This document shows positions 39,165 through 50,080 of a stretch of DNA of 64,000 nt, in pieces. How positions within the stretch are numbered: position 1 is the stretch's first letter; each line of letters starts with the position of its first letter. Below the pieces are notes generated by a model that saw only the letters and a list, made by a program, of their open reading frames with translations, searched no databases and was not told where the DNA came from. A program made the translations under genes and the position numbers. The DNA comes from Heterobilharzia americana (lineage: Eukaryota > Platyhelminthes > Trematoda > Strigeidida > Schistosomatidae). The DNA lies in contig OX104127.1 in assembly GCA_944470555.2 (NCBI GenBank), forward strand, positions 97,674,708 through 97,738,707, read 5' to 3'.

Positions 39165-39380
39165 ATTGACTAGCAGAGGAATCAAAGATGCGCTTTTCGT
39201 CCCATTTAGAACTCGTCTGCTGGATATGTCTACACCGCAGTGAATGATGTTATTCTCACTAAGACTAGGACCCAGTACCTACCGCTTTAAACCCCGGAAG
39301 TGCTATCCGTTAGACCAACGGGTCATGAGTGCAACCCCCTGCGCAGCTGGTATCAATTGTTATTTATTGAAACCGATGAT
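39165..39380 (-). repeat. S-alpha-like hammerhead repeat, left arm of an inverted pair
   Basis: On the minus strand, the tRNA-like head has gttggtctaacggatagcac (A-box region) and ggtactgggtcc (B-box region). The body follows, with the hammerhead-derived block at 39187-39219 (gacgagttctaaatgggacg then aaaagcgcatc) and the closing word ctctgctagtc. Schistosome S-alpha repeats have this design: a tRNA-like promoter plus a ribozyme with an AAAT-type loop. The core CUGAUGA reads CAGACGA here, so it should be inactive. Confidence 0.7.
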
Positions 39381-39394
39381 TTCCAGTTAGTGTC

Positions 39395-39562
39395 TGTCGT
39401 GCTACGTTGGCCAAGTGGAAAACACTGTGGTACTTGAAGCAATGAGTAAGATGTTCGAGTTTCAGTGGGAAAAACATCACTCACTGAAGTTCAGGTATAT
39501 TCAGCTGAGAATCCCAAATGGAAGGAAACGCGCATCTCAGGTTCCTCTGCTAGCCACAAAGA
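39395..39562 (+). repeat. S-alpha-like hammerhead repeat, right arm of an inverted pair
   Basis: This is the plus-strand partner of the repeat at 39165-39380, head to head with it. The head is tRNA-like (gttggccaagtggaaaac, then atgttcgagtttcag). The ribozyme block is at 39499-39545: CTGAGAA, tcccaaatgga, GAAA-CGCGC. The end word is cctctgctagcc. CUGAAGA-type position changes and a broken stem II predict loss of cleavage. The head sequences of the two arms are quite diverged, while the ends match well. Confidence 0.7.
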
Positions 39563-40007
39563 AATGAATTATAATCACAAATATCCAAACAATATCAAGG
39601 CATTCACATAAGAGTCAATATGCCAATTCTATCTAGCATAACAATGGAAAAATTGCTAGTACATCCGCAAATACTAATACCATTAGATTGTATAGGAAGT
39701 AAAATTGCTCCTGAAAGAAAAAATTATGCGGAAAATGAAATGAAAAATTATTCTAATTTGTCAGTCAAAACTCCCGACAAATGCTTAGTTTCAGGTTTAT
39801 GCACATCAATAGTAGCTTTAGGAGCAATGGGAACAGTACAAATAATTTCTCGGCAAATTCTTGTTGTTCCCACCTTACAAGTCATTTAGCAAAACTCAAG
39901 GCTAATGTGAACACATCATAAATATTATTCACTGTCATTATGACATTTTTAAGACCCACAAAAGTTACATTCAACTGCAAATATCTCTTGTTTTACTTTA
40001 CTTAGTC
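39563..40007. other. Short unassigned stretch with an unexplained 89-codon frame
   Basis: A plus-strand frame at 39620-39889 lies between two repeats. Its product has no recognised domain or signal peptide, and an exon is not supported by visible splice context. It is probably chance. Confidence 0.3.
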
Positions 40008-41041
40008 ACAATGGGAAGGTCAGTGATGCTTTTGAATTGAAGACAGGAGTGAAATAAGGCTATCCACTATCACCCATGATATTCCCGACTGTGGTCGACT
40101 AGATCATGCAGCAAACAGTGGGGAGCGAGAAGAGGGGGATACACTGGCTGGACTGAGGAAAAGAACATAGAAGATTTGAATTTCACCCATGACTTGAGTC
40201 TCATGTCACACAAACTTGAAGATCTACAGGCAAAATCCAACAGGTTGATAGAAGAAGTAGGGCAGGGCAGGGCAGCAAAGACGGAACTTCAGGTGAATAT
40301 AGAGAAGAAAGAGGTGATGAAGATACCCAACCAACAACAACAACAACAAACACCAATCACCATCAACGGAGAAACTTAAAGGAAGTAGTCTCCTTCACCC
40401 ATCTAGGCAGCACTGTTTCAACTACAGGCAGCACAGGCACAGACGGCGACGTCAAAGTCAGGATAGGAAAAGCAAGACAGGCATTCATTAGTCTGAAACC
40501 AGTGTGGAGATCTGCACTCAACATGTGGAACGAGATGCGGATTTTCAACATCAGCATCAAGTCAGTGCTTCTGTGTGGTAGATGAGAGACTTGGCGTGTT
40601 ACGAAAAGGATTTCCAATAAACTACAGACATTCATCAACAACTGCACATGCTGGCTCGTCACTGAAGCTCGAATGGCCAGAAAGAATAAGCAGCAAGTTA
40701 CTCATTCTGGATGGGGACGAACCAACCATGAATCTATCACCCAACAAATATGCAGAAGGAAGTGGAGATGGTTGGAATTGAGCATACACTGAGAAGGCCG
40801 ACTGGGGACATGACGCATCAGTCCGGGCCGTTGAGTGGAACCCATATGGGGAGCGACGGTTCGAGCATCTGAGGTGAGGGTGATATGGAGGACATCTTGT
40901 GAGGAATAAATGAGATCTTCTGAGCTGTCATGGGGCCAGGTTTAAAAGTTTGGAGAGAACAGAGTGCACTGGAGACGTGCTACTGAAGCCTTATGTTCCA
41001 TCAGGAACCTACGAGACAAATAATAAATAACAATAATAATG
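40008..41041 (+). mobile_element. RTE retrotransposon, 5'-truncated (copy B)
   Basis: It starts within the RT domain (GVK-type QGxxLSP block near 40048) and runs to the 3' end with a taataaataacaataataat tail. A weak direct repeat, ctttactt plus partly matching bases, flanks it at 39996-40007 and 41042-41053. From about 40190 to the end it is nearly the same, base for base, as copy C (46670-47510). The catalytic FADD box reads F-T-H-D, and further frameshifts separate the two frames at 40176-40379 and 40575-40781. It is inactive. Confidence 0.88.
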
Positions 41042-41053
41042 CTTTACTTGATC

Positions 41054-43690
41054 GAAGTTTTTATTCAGATTTGAAATGTCGTGAAAGTGAGTAACACTCT
41101 ATTCAAATGATATTTAGACAGCCTAACTACTCGAGCAAAATGTCTTCATTTGCCTTAAGAATAATTCAGATGTTGGAATTTCATAGGTAGTTAGTATGAT
41201 AACAGTTTTTTTCCATTACAATCTGCTACTCAAACATAATGGAATATAATTCGCTTGCAGTGCATTTTATTCACATAAAGTTTGGGTTTCCGGAAGCGAA
41301 GTGGTGAATAGCGTTCACTACATTTGGTAGCTACATACAGCGTATAAAAGCCCGCAAGCTCTACTGAACATAATTTTGCAGCAGAAACAAGATTTAGGAC
41401 TTCATAATTTGCCTTAGTAGGATTGCAGATAAGGTGTTGTAGACACGTCTAGCTGACGAGCATCAACAAGTATGAAACCTAGATCTACGGTTTCCTACCG
41501 ATTACCTCCACCCAACTAACATATTTTTTGATATCTCAGCTTTTAAGTAAATAGATTAGATGCTATATATTCAGTGACCTCATGAATAAATTCAACACCA
41601 AAAAATTTCGATTTTTACAGAAACCTTCGTAAATACTATTTGCGTATTACCACAAATTTATTGAACTCAGTGCCTTTCACATATTCAAAGTTTCAGTATT
41701 CATGTTAAATTATATACATCCTGTGAATAAGTTGTAGTAATTGGCTGTTTTCGCAATGTCATGCAGATGTTCTCAGAACATCTAACTTAGTAGTTGATGG
41801 GATCTTTCTGCTCAAAAACTACTGGATAATAATGTCGATGAATTATTGAGCATCCAATAAAAATTTGAATCTTTAACATATCATCAAATCTCTTCCAATT
41901 GAATTTATAAATGCTTTGAAGCAGTAGTAAGAATACGATCTATTTATGAAGCTTGAAACAGATACTTTTTAGTCATCCAATATCCTAAAATACGAGCTGA
42001 AAAACAAGAATTTCAGATGGTCTGGTGAGAATAATACTGGATTCCTTGAAGTTTCTGGAACTACTTCATGTTAGGAAATTCAGGATGCTTGTTGCTACAT
42101 CACCACAAAAGTTTAAAAAAAAGTTGACCATGAATGACATACTTTTGGTGGTTGGAAATGTCGAACCAGTCTACAATTAAAAAGCTAGTTGTTATCTATT
42201 CGAAGACGTTTTTCGTGAACAAGTTATTCTAATTTAATAAATGTTGGTAAAAACGACTTTGGTTAACTATGGCCTCACAACTTCGCATCAGCTTTGTTGC
42301 ATCTAAATTGACGCTGTGATAAAACAATAAACAGAATTGGATAATCATCGTTGGAAATAGAACGTTTCTCAATACTAGTTTGCTGGACAACGCCTTACCA
42401 TCTGATGAACAGCAGATTTAGTTTTAGTAGTTTGAAAGTACATTACTTAATACAAATGAATGCAATTCTGGGAAAACGAATATCTGGATTTTGCCAAAAA
42501 TGCATTGTTCCCATGACCACAAACCTGAAACTATAGAAGCAATTAATATGTTTCACTGCACAATGAATTTATACTTCAGGAACGCGATTTGTTTATTAAT
42601 TTTGAGCTAAAAAGTATTGATAGAGATACTTCAGTCTTTCAATCATAAAGCTTTTATAGCAAATTACAATGTCGCTGTTATTTCTCGTCTTTGTTTGCCA
42701 ATTCTAGGTCACTTTGACGAGACTGAATTGTCATGAGCAGCAAATTTTTTGAAACAATCCTCTTTTTTCTGTTTGTCTTCCGTTAGAATATCTCCTAATC
42801 TATTATATGTATCAGTTCTATCCTGCAGGTGAGGTATCAGTATTTGGGAATTTTTTAAGTGACTAATTGAAAAACGCATTATGAGATACGCTGTTGTTTT
42901 CAATGACCTTGAGAGGATACAAAACCAAAAATCTTGCAAAATGTTTACTCTCAAACTGCTGTTACTTTACTCAACCGAAAATCTAGTTATATGCTTAGCA
43001 TTTACTATCACAACCTTTAACATGACAAGAGTATCAACCGATGCTTGCATGTTATCCCGGAATAAAAGAGAGATCCTCACTGTAAAACACTTGAGAAAAG
43101 TGAATGAATATAACTACTTCTTACTACATTTAATTAAGTTTAAGATCATTTTGTGCCCCTTATGCAAACAAAAAAAACGGAAAAAAAATGTAAGTGAAAC
43201 TAAAATCTTAGTCCTTTCCTGTGGCATTTTCCCTTCAGTTTTTCTTTTGAATGGCACACCGTGTATATGCATCAAAACATTTTTGCTTTATCAAATAGCA
43301 GATAATTATTGGACTATTTTCCTGCTTTGTCAAATCTGAATAACAATACAAAAATGTACTTTGGTACTGAATAACTTTGAAAAATTTTTCTTCGCATCAC
43401 TGAATCTTTTAATTACTTTTCTTTTTAAAATAGTAAACATGGGAATTACAATCAGGATGTCAGTGAACTGTAAAAATACTTTTCTACTCAACATCATCTT
43501 TTATCGTCCTGGCTATAATGTGCAAAACAACAAAGTTCAGATTCTAGAGAATATAAAAGCCTTTGAGGAAAAAGTTCTACAGTGAATAATTATAACACTC
43601 ACAAAAAAGCCTTAATAAGAAAAGAATAACTTGAAGAAGAGTTGCAAAAAAAGTGTTACAATCTGAGATTTACAGGAAAAAATTTTTGGA
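41054..43690. other. Unassigned AT-rich DNA with one long unexplained frame
   Basis: No recognised repeat. The plus-strand frame 42881-43339 (152 residues) is the longest in the window outside retroelements. It has a hydrophobic segment near residues 25-45 and a CPLC-KQKKRKK cluster, but no known domain. It is followed by a 74-codon frame at 43361-43585. I cannot support a gene. Confidence 0.35.
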
Positions 43691-43860
43691 TTTCAAGATG
43701 GTGTTCATCACGGATCGATGTTAGTTTCCGTCGTTTGGAGGTCATCTGTGCGTATCCTTGAGGAGGTCTCTTACAAGGACAGCAGTCCAATGGAATCAGG
43801 TTTTCAATGATTTTTCAACTGAGGTCAGTTCATGATGAATACTACCTTGGATTCAAAAGA
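43690..43860 (+). repeat. tRNA-headed hammerhead repeat, decayed copy
   Basis: It aligns with the 63.8 kb copy through gtcatctgtgcgtatccttg, then aggaggtctcttacaaggac, agcagtccaatgg and the end atgatgaatactacc. The ribozyme core is lost: CTGAGGA is TTGAGGA and the GAAA box is deleted. The frame at 43807-44016 begins inside the repeat. Confidence 0.65.
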
Positions 43861-44676
43861 GTATTTGTAATGGACCTTTACCATTGCGTCAGATATACAC
43901 ATACTTTGCATCCAGAGTTTTTGACTGTCTACATTTCTACACTTCCTCTTATCTGTGCTTTCACAAGAGTTATACAGTTGATTTTTCTAGTAAGCGAATA
44001 TGCAATGATAAGTTAATCTTTATTAGGTATGCCGTACAGTTCTGTGTTCTCTAGTCATTATGACAGCTCAGTTTATGTTGTGAATGCTGAGTTTTCTATA
44101 TCAGAATTTCATTTCGTTTAAATGCTTTGCACTGATATGTTTGCAATGCTTATTTCGCATCAAAATAAAATGACACATTTGGTGTATTCACAGTGATCAT
44201 TATGAGTTATCTTAAAATAATTTTCTTTCATCTTATCAGTGAATAAGATGTTTATATCGGATTAAAATGAACTCGAATACTTTAAGTACTATTTGACAAG
44301 TTTTGCTTTTCTCTTATTTTACTTTTAGCGAGACAAAAAAATTAGTGCTTTCATAAATACACACCTACATTTGACACTATCATTTAAATTGTCGTAAACC
44401 TGAGTATCTCCAGGTTCACTCAATGTTGGGTACATAACCGTTAAATTGAAAACCTTGAGATCCCTGGTTTAAGCTGTGTTTGTAGCACCGCTTCATTCAT
44501 TCAAAGCACTTTTTAAATGATTTTAAGTGATGAAAGAGAATTCATCAAATGAAATGATATCATTGTGCCATTATAAGAATATATTCTAATCACTGGAAAA
44601 TGTAATAATTCAAGTGAGAAAGACATTTTCTAAGAGGACACACAAAAACTGTGTTCAGACAGTTACATACTAATTC
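43861..44676. other. Unassigned AT-rich DNA
   Basis: No feature seen. Confidence 0.5.
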
Positions 44677-44689
44677 TAATGTAAAGTCA

Positions 44690-47517
44690 TACCTCACCTG
44701 GTTAACTATTTCACTAGTTACTAGCCGGTCCTAAGCCCGGGTAAAGAGGGAAGGTTGGGCATACACCTAGCAACCCTACCCCGTAAAACAAATCTAACCG
44801 CTAGAGAAACTTCAAAGCACAAACGATATATAAAAAATAATGACAAAATTATTCCTCACTGGAATCGGAGAGGCGAAATGACACCAGTTGGTGAAAGCCT
44901 TCGGGAAGCCGATTGACCGGGCCGATGTGTCTTTTCTCGATGAAAGCAAAAGTAAACGTGGGGACATGGAATGCCCGCACTATGTTTGAACCTAGCAAGG
45001 CAGCCCAGATTGAAAAAGAGATGAAGAGGTATCACAATGAAGTGCTGGGAATTTGCGAAAGCAGATGGAATTGGAGTGGAGTCTCCAAACTGTCAACTGG
45101 AGAATTAATAATCTACTCCGATATTGTCACCCAGACGACAACCACAAGCACACTTATGGAGTGGCTATCATGATGTCCCCAACAGCATCGAAGGCTCTCG
45201 TGCAGTGGGAACCAATCTCGTCCAGAATCAGGATCATGACAGCAAGGTTCAACTCAAAAGGAAGGAAGGTCACAATCATACAATTCTGCACTACGCACCT
45301 ACAAATAATGTAGAGCAAGAGAAGAAGGAGGAATTCTACAGACAAATGCAATCAACACTGGACAATGCGCCACTCCAGTTGGCCACATCAAAATTCTAAT
45401 TGGTGGGTGACATGAATGCCAAACTGAGAGGGGACAACACAGGAAGGGAACTAACCATGGGTCGAGAAGCACTAGGTGAAATGAACGAGAATGGAGAATT
45501 GTTTGCAGAATTCTGTGCATTCAACGATTTGGTGATTGGAGGCATTGTGTTCAGGCACAAGGATATCCACAAGTCAGCGACATGGATTTCACCAGACACC
45601 AGGACACACTAAAAATCAGATCGACTTCATCTCAATGTGAAGAAAGTGGAGACGCAGTCTACTTGACACAAAGTCAAGAAGAGGAGCAGATGTAGGTTCA
45701 GACCACTATCTAGTGCAAGGAACCTTCCAAATCAAGTTAAAAGCCTTCAAGGAAGTTGGTGATAGACCACAGTTCAAGTTCAATACCCAGACACTCGACT
45801 GAAGGACGAAACTGCCAGAAAACATCTTCACGGCAGCCATCAAGACAAAATGGGAGATATCCAGCAACATCCCTGAAGAAACCTGTGTGGAAGAACACTG
45901 GAAGTCTTTGAAAGAGATGTGGAAAGAAACCTGCACAGCCTTATTAGGAAGGAAGAAGAGAAAAGACAAGGAATGGATCTCGACGGACACATGGAAGCTG
46001 ATAGTGGAGAGGAGGATGGTGAAGCAGAAGATAAACCAGTACAAGGATGCTCAACGACATGAGGAACTGAGTACAATGTATAAAACACTACACTGGACAA
46101 AGAAGTGAAGAAGAGTGCATGCAAAGACAAAAGACACTTCTACGACACATTGGCGAGTGAAGCAGAACCGGCTGCAGGTAGGAGAGTCAGAGACCTGACA
46201 ACATTGTATCAAATAACCAGGTTACAATCTGGGAGTGAAGAGATCAACGCAGACGAAACCAATAAAAGATGATGACGGAAATTTAATTACGAAAGAAGAT
46301 AAACAAAGGAAACAATGGGCCGACCACTTCAAAAAGCTCTTGAATCGACCACCACCACCACCTGCACTTCGTCCAGAAATACCACCTACAGAGCAGCCAC
46401 AGAACTACAAGTGAACATAAATCCTCCTACAAAGGTGGAAGTCCTGAGCACCATAAAGCTACTGAAATGTGAGAAAGCAGCAGGACCAGACGGGATACCG
46501 CTAGAAGCACTGAGAACAGACGCAGAGACAACAGGAGTGAAACAAGGTTTTCTATTATCTTCCATGATATCCCTGATTGTGATCGACTGGATCATGCAAC
46601 AGATAGTGAGTAGCGAGAAGCGTAGGATACGCTGGACTGCGGAAAAGAACCTAAGAGATTTGAATTTCATCCATCACTTGAGTCTCATGTCACACAAACT
46701 TAAAGATCTACAGGCAAAATCCAACAGGTTGATAGAAGAGGTAGGGCAGGGCAGGGCAGCAAAGACGGAACTTCAGGTGAATATAGAGAAGAAAGAGGTG
46801 ATGAAGATACCCAACCAACAACAACAACAACAAACACCAATCACCATCAACGGGAGAAACTTAAAGGAAGTAGTCTCCTTCACCCATCTAGGCAGCACTG
46901 TTTCAACTACAGGCAGCACAGGCACAGACGGCGACGTCAAAGTCAGGATAGGAAAAGCAAGACAGGCATTCATTAGTCTGAAACCAGTGTGGAGATCTGC
47001 ACTCAACATGTGGAACGAGATGCGGATTTTCAACACCAACGTCAAGTCACTGCTCCTATATGGTTCAGAGACTTGGCGCGTTACGAAAGGGATTTCCAAT
47101 AAACTACAGACATTCATCAACAACTGCCCATGCTGGCTCGTCACTGAAGCTCGAATGGCCAGAAAGAATAAGCAGCAAGTTACTCATTCTGGATGGGGAC
47201 GAACCAACCATGAACCTATCACCCAACAAATATGCAGAAGGAAGTGGAGATGGGCTGGATTGAGCATACACTGAGAAGGCCGACTGGGGACATGACGCGT
47301 CAGTCCGGGCCGTTGAGTGGAACCCATATGGGGAGCGACGGTTTGAGCATCTGAGGTGAGGGTGATATGGAGGACATCTTGTGAGGAATAAATGAGATCT
47401 TCTGAGCTGTTGTAGAGGCAGGTTCATAAGTTTGGAGAGAACAGAGTGCACTGGAGACGTGCTACTGAAGCCCTATGTTCCATCAGGAATCCAAGGGACT
47501 AGTAATAAATAATAATA
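44690..47517 (+). mobile_element. RTE retrotransposon with internal RT deletion (copy C)
   Basis: About 2.83 kb flanked by a 13-base direct repeat with one mismatch (44677-44689 and 47518-47530, taatgt[a/g]aagtca). It keeps the 5' leader and the endonuclease (44949-45640, with GTWNARTM, ICESRWNW, GDMNAKL and NENGELF). It also keeps the start of RT and the C-terminal region. Compared with copy A it lacks about 430 bases at 46531, which removes RT fingers and motif A. FADD reads F-I-H-H. The endonuclease is split by frameshifts across 44913-45173, 45124-45399 and 45400-45612. The tail is aataaataataat. It is incapable of self-mobilisation. Confidence 0.93.
46315..47274 (+). pseudogene. RTE reverse transcriptase remnant, 319 codons, catalytic site lost
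   Basis: This is the longest open frame in the window. Residues about 45-80 hold the first RT block (KCEKAAGPDGIP). After residue about 72 the sequence jumps by an in-frame deletion to GVKQGFLLSS and IDWIMQQ. Near residue 119 is LNFIHHLSLMSH, where active RTE proteins have a FADD box. A glutamine run (about residues 165-170), THLGSTVS, KARQAF, LLLYGSETWR and a basic RRKWRWAGL end follow, as in RTE C-termini. The enzyme would reverse transcribe element RNA at the target nick, but without motif A and the Asp pair this product cannot polymerise. The reading frame is open through the remainder, which is unusual for so damaged a copy. Confidence 0.85.
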
Positions 47518-47530
47518 TAATGTGAAGTCA

Positions 47531-48560
47531 GTTATATTGAAAAAAGGTGATGATAACTTAGAAACCGAACTCGCCTTATTTAATGTTTCACCATGTTTTT
47601 TGACTTTCAGTAGAAATCTGAATATTCTGTTTTCCACAGTGAAACACTAACAAAACAGTGGTTTTGCTTTTTGTTGCACGTTGGCGCTATACGGAAACTG
47701 ATTCTTACAATGATAGTATTGGACTTAGCTATGAAATTACTTCGGGATAAGTATAGTCTACATGCTGATAGTAAGATTGTATTTTGTGAATGACAAAACG
47801 AGATTTTTGTTCATTAGCTAGCATTAGAAGAATGAAATATAAATAAGGCTAAAAATAGTAATAACAATGAAATCTTATTATAGAGTCATAATTCAATATT
47901 TGCGGAAATGTTCTGAAATTCACCATAATGATTATCATAATCACTTTATTGTAGACAATAACCTTTTTTATTACAGTTTGGAATTCTCAGTGTGATATTT
48001 CAATAAAACATACTCCTTGTACAATGTTTTCAAAATAAAATGTAAGGCAGTTAAATAATGTCAATAATAACAGAATGATAGGCAGGTCATCAACTAGCTT
48101 GTATGTTGTTGCACGTGGGTCGACTAAAACAACGCATATAAGTTTGGTGGTGGAGATGAATTTATCCACTATAAATATTTGGTGTTTCATCTTTGTTTGC
48201 GTAATAGCCACATAATATACCGTTGTTTGTTCAAGGTCCAAATTTCATATACTGTGACATTTTCTCGTAGTCTTCCCGCTAACCCGTCTAACAAAAGGGT
48301 GAAGACATTTTAAGAGGGAGAGAAAGAATGTTATACGATTTGTTGACATTTGAATAGCTAAAACAAGTAAAAGAAGAGCAATCCGGTAGACCAAAATTTT
48401 AGTAAGGAGCCTATATACATTAAACCTGAAATTGTGAGTGTAATGAAATAAATGCATTCTATTCAAGCATAGTTGAAGAACACTAACTATTCAGTGCTGA
48501 AACTAAAGAAAGTTCATTCATTAGAGTTCCACTTGTTAACTACAATGTATTACCCTTCAT
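47531..48560. other. Unassigned AT-rich DNA
   Basis: No recognised element. Minus-strand frames at 47987-48241 and 48245-48466 are unsupported. Confidence 0.45.
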
Positions 48561-48668
48561 ACATATTTAGTTGAAATGATGAAGAATATTTGTAGCTCAG
48601 GTGGATGGTCATGGTTGTATTGTGTTCTCTGAGCTGGGTTGTTTAATCGTGAAGCTTTCATCGCCTTG

Positions 48669-49181
48669 CTAGACGACATCATCAGCGCTAACTTCAGTAT
48701 GAAGTGAGCTGTCAATATCTCTCCATGAGTGATTTAGTAGCTTGCTCTGACGATGTGGTCTGTGATTGGTTATTTCCTTCGATTGTTGTGTCATTGATTG
48801 CATAGACTTTCCTGTTGGCTGTTCCTCTGCTTGACTTCTGACCTCTCTGTCCTTTATCATTTTTCTTATTGGTTGATAGATTGGGTCTATGTCTATACAT
48901 CTATTGATTGCTGACTGACCTGAATTCCAAGCTTCCAGAAATTCTCTGATATTTTTTGTGTTTCCTCTGTGCAAAATTTCTACATTGTCGAAGTTGAATT
49001 CATGTCCATAATTATCCACGTGCATTGAAATGAGTGACGAAATGTTGTGGCGTTTAGTAGCCAATTGGTGCTCATGTAGACGAAGGCGAAGAGGGCGGCC
49101 GCTTTGTCCAATGTAGTGTTGACTACAGTTATTGCAGTTGATTTTGTAAATGATTTTCGGTTTGTCTTCTTTGCATGTCAC
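48669..49181 (-). pseudogene. Penelope-like GIY-YIG endonuclease domain, left arm
   Basis: A 170-residue frame on the minus strand. Near residues 6-35 it reads KPKIIYKINCNNCSQHYIGQ and then SGRPLRLRLHEHQ. This gives the IYK/YIG pair, a conserved Arg, and the Cys-Cys/His-containing pattern of PLE endonucleases. IREFLEAWNSGQ follows at about residues 75-86, then a basic C-terminus ending ADDVV. In intact PLEs this domain nicks DNA for target-primed reverse transcription and lies after the RT. Here it lacks the RT, so it is a fragment with an open frame, not a functional element. The stop codon falls within the hammerhead-like segment near 48670-48700. Confidence 0.85.
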
Positions 49182-49349
49182 ATTCTATGGTCTGCATAAT
49201 AGTGTTTGGAGGGAATTTGTTGATTTATGAGCCACACCAATTCCAAGTGATCTCAACAATCTTGTGATTTCAACAACAACAATAACTGTAGTCAACACTA
49301 CATTGGACAAAGCGGCCGCCCTCTTCGCCTTCGTCTACATGAGCACCAA

Positions 49350-49745
49350 TTGGCTACTAAACGCCACAACATTTCGTCACTCATTTCAATGCACGTGGAT
49401 AATTATGGACATGAATTCAACTTCGACAATGTAGAAATTTTGCACAGAGGAAACACAAAAAATATCAGAGAATTTCTGGAAGCTTGGAATTCAGGTCAGT
49501 CAGCAATCAATAGATGTATAGACATAGACCCAATCTATCAACCAATAAGAAAAATGATAAAGGACAGAGAGGTCAGAAGTCAAGCAGAGGAACAGCCAAC
49601 AGGAAAGTCTATGCAATCAATGACACAACAATCGAAGGAAATAACCAATCACAGACCACATCGTCAGAGCAAGCTACTAAATCACTCATGGAGAGATATT
49701 GACAGCTCACTTCATACTGAAGTTAGCGCTGATGATGTCGTCTAG
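49350..49745 (+). pseudogene. Penelope-like GIY-YIG domain, right arm (mirror copy)
   Basis: A 131-residue plus-strand frame identical in sequence to the last 131 residues of the left-arm frame at 48669-49181. Homologous codons continue upstream to about 49280 (NNCSQHYIGQSG is still readable) but without a start. Identity without a single residue change implies very recent duplication or copying of one arm from the other. Confidence 0.88.
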
Positions 49746-49929
49746 CAAGGCGATGAAAGCTTCACGATTAAACAACCCAGCTCAGAGAACACAATACAAC
49801 CAAGACATATTTAGTTCAAAGCAGTATGAAACACCATCAGTGTCACTTTGACTTAGTTCAGCTGAAGCAACTATGTTAACAAATGTTAATCATTCTATTT
49901 AACAAGTATAAGCAGAAAGACCAATCGAT

Positions 49930-50080
49930 GAAGTGTCTCTTAAGGAGAGGGAAGTAGAGTAACTGGAGGTATGAGAGTTTCTGATAGCTGTTTCATCCTA
50001 GTATAGTACTTCTCAACAATGCGTATACATGGCTCGGGAAGGCAGCAAGCACGGGAGAGAATACCAGAGATATCCTTCCC
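49930..50080 (-). repeat. tRNA-headed hammerhead repeat, decayed, minus strand
   Basis: On the minus strand, tgcgtatacgcattgttgag, then aagtactatactaggatg and aaacagctatcag, align with the ribozyme part of the 63.8 kb copy. CTGAGGA reads TTGAGAA and the stem II bases have drifted, so it is not expected to cleave. It lies about 110 bases from the PLE palindrome. Confidence 0.6.

Larger units (their letters stand above)
48577..49804. mobile_element. Penelope-like element palindrome (head-to-head 3' ends)
   Basis: The left arm (48577-49271) carries a minus-strand PLE GIY-YIG region. The right arm (about 49280-49802) is its reverse complement on the plus strand. The arms look identical for about 520 bases (48612-49134 against 49280-49802), with a loop of about 145 bases. 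A direct repeat, acatatttagtt (12 bases; 15 of 16 including the next four), flanks the whole unit at 48561-48576 and 49805-49820. This suggests a single insertion event. The left end extends about 35 bases further (gaatatttgtagctcagg...) than the right. No reverse transcriptase remains. Confidence 0.9.

Noticed and set aside
39620..39889. 89-codon frame as a possible exon
   Set aside because: No recognised domain and no convincing splice context; it lies between two repeats.
46386..47451. Long minus-strand frames of 94, 123 and 115 codons
   Set aside because: They are antisense shadows of the RTE reverse transcriptase remnant.
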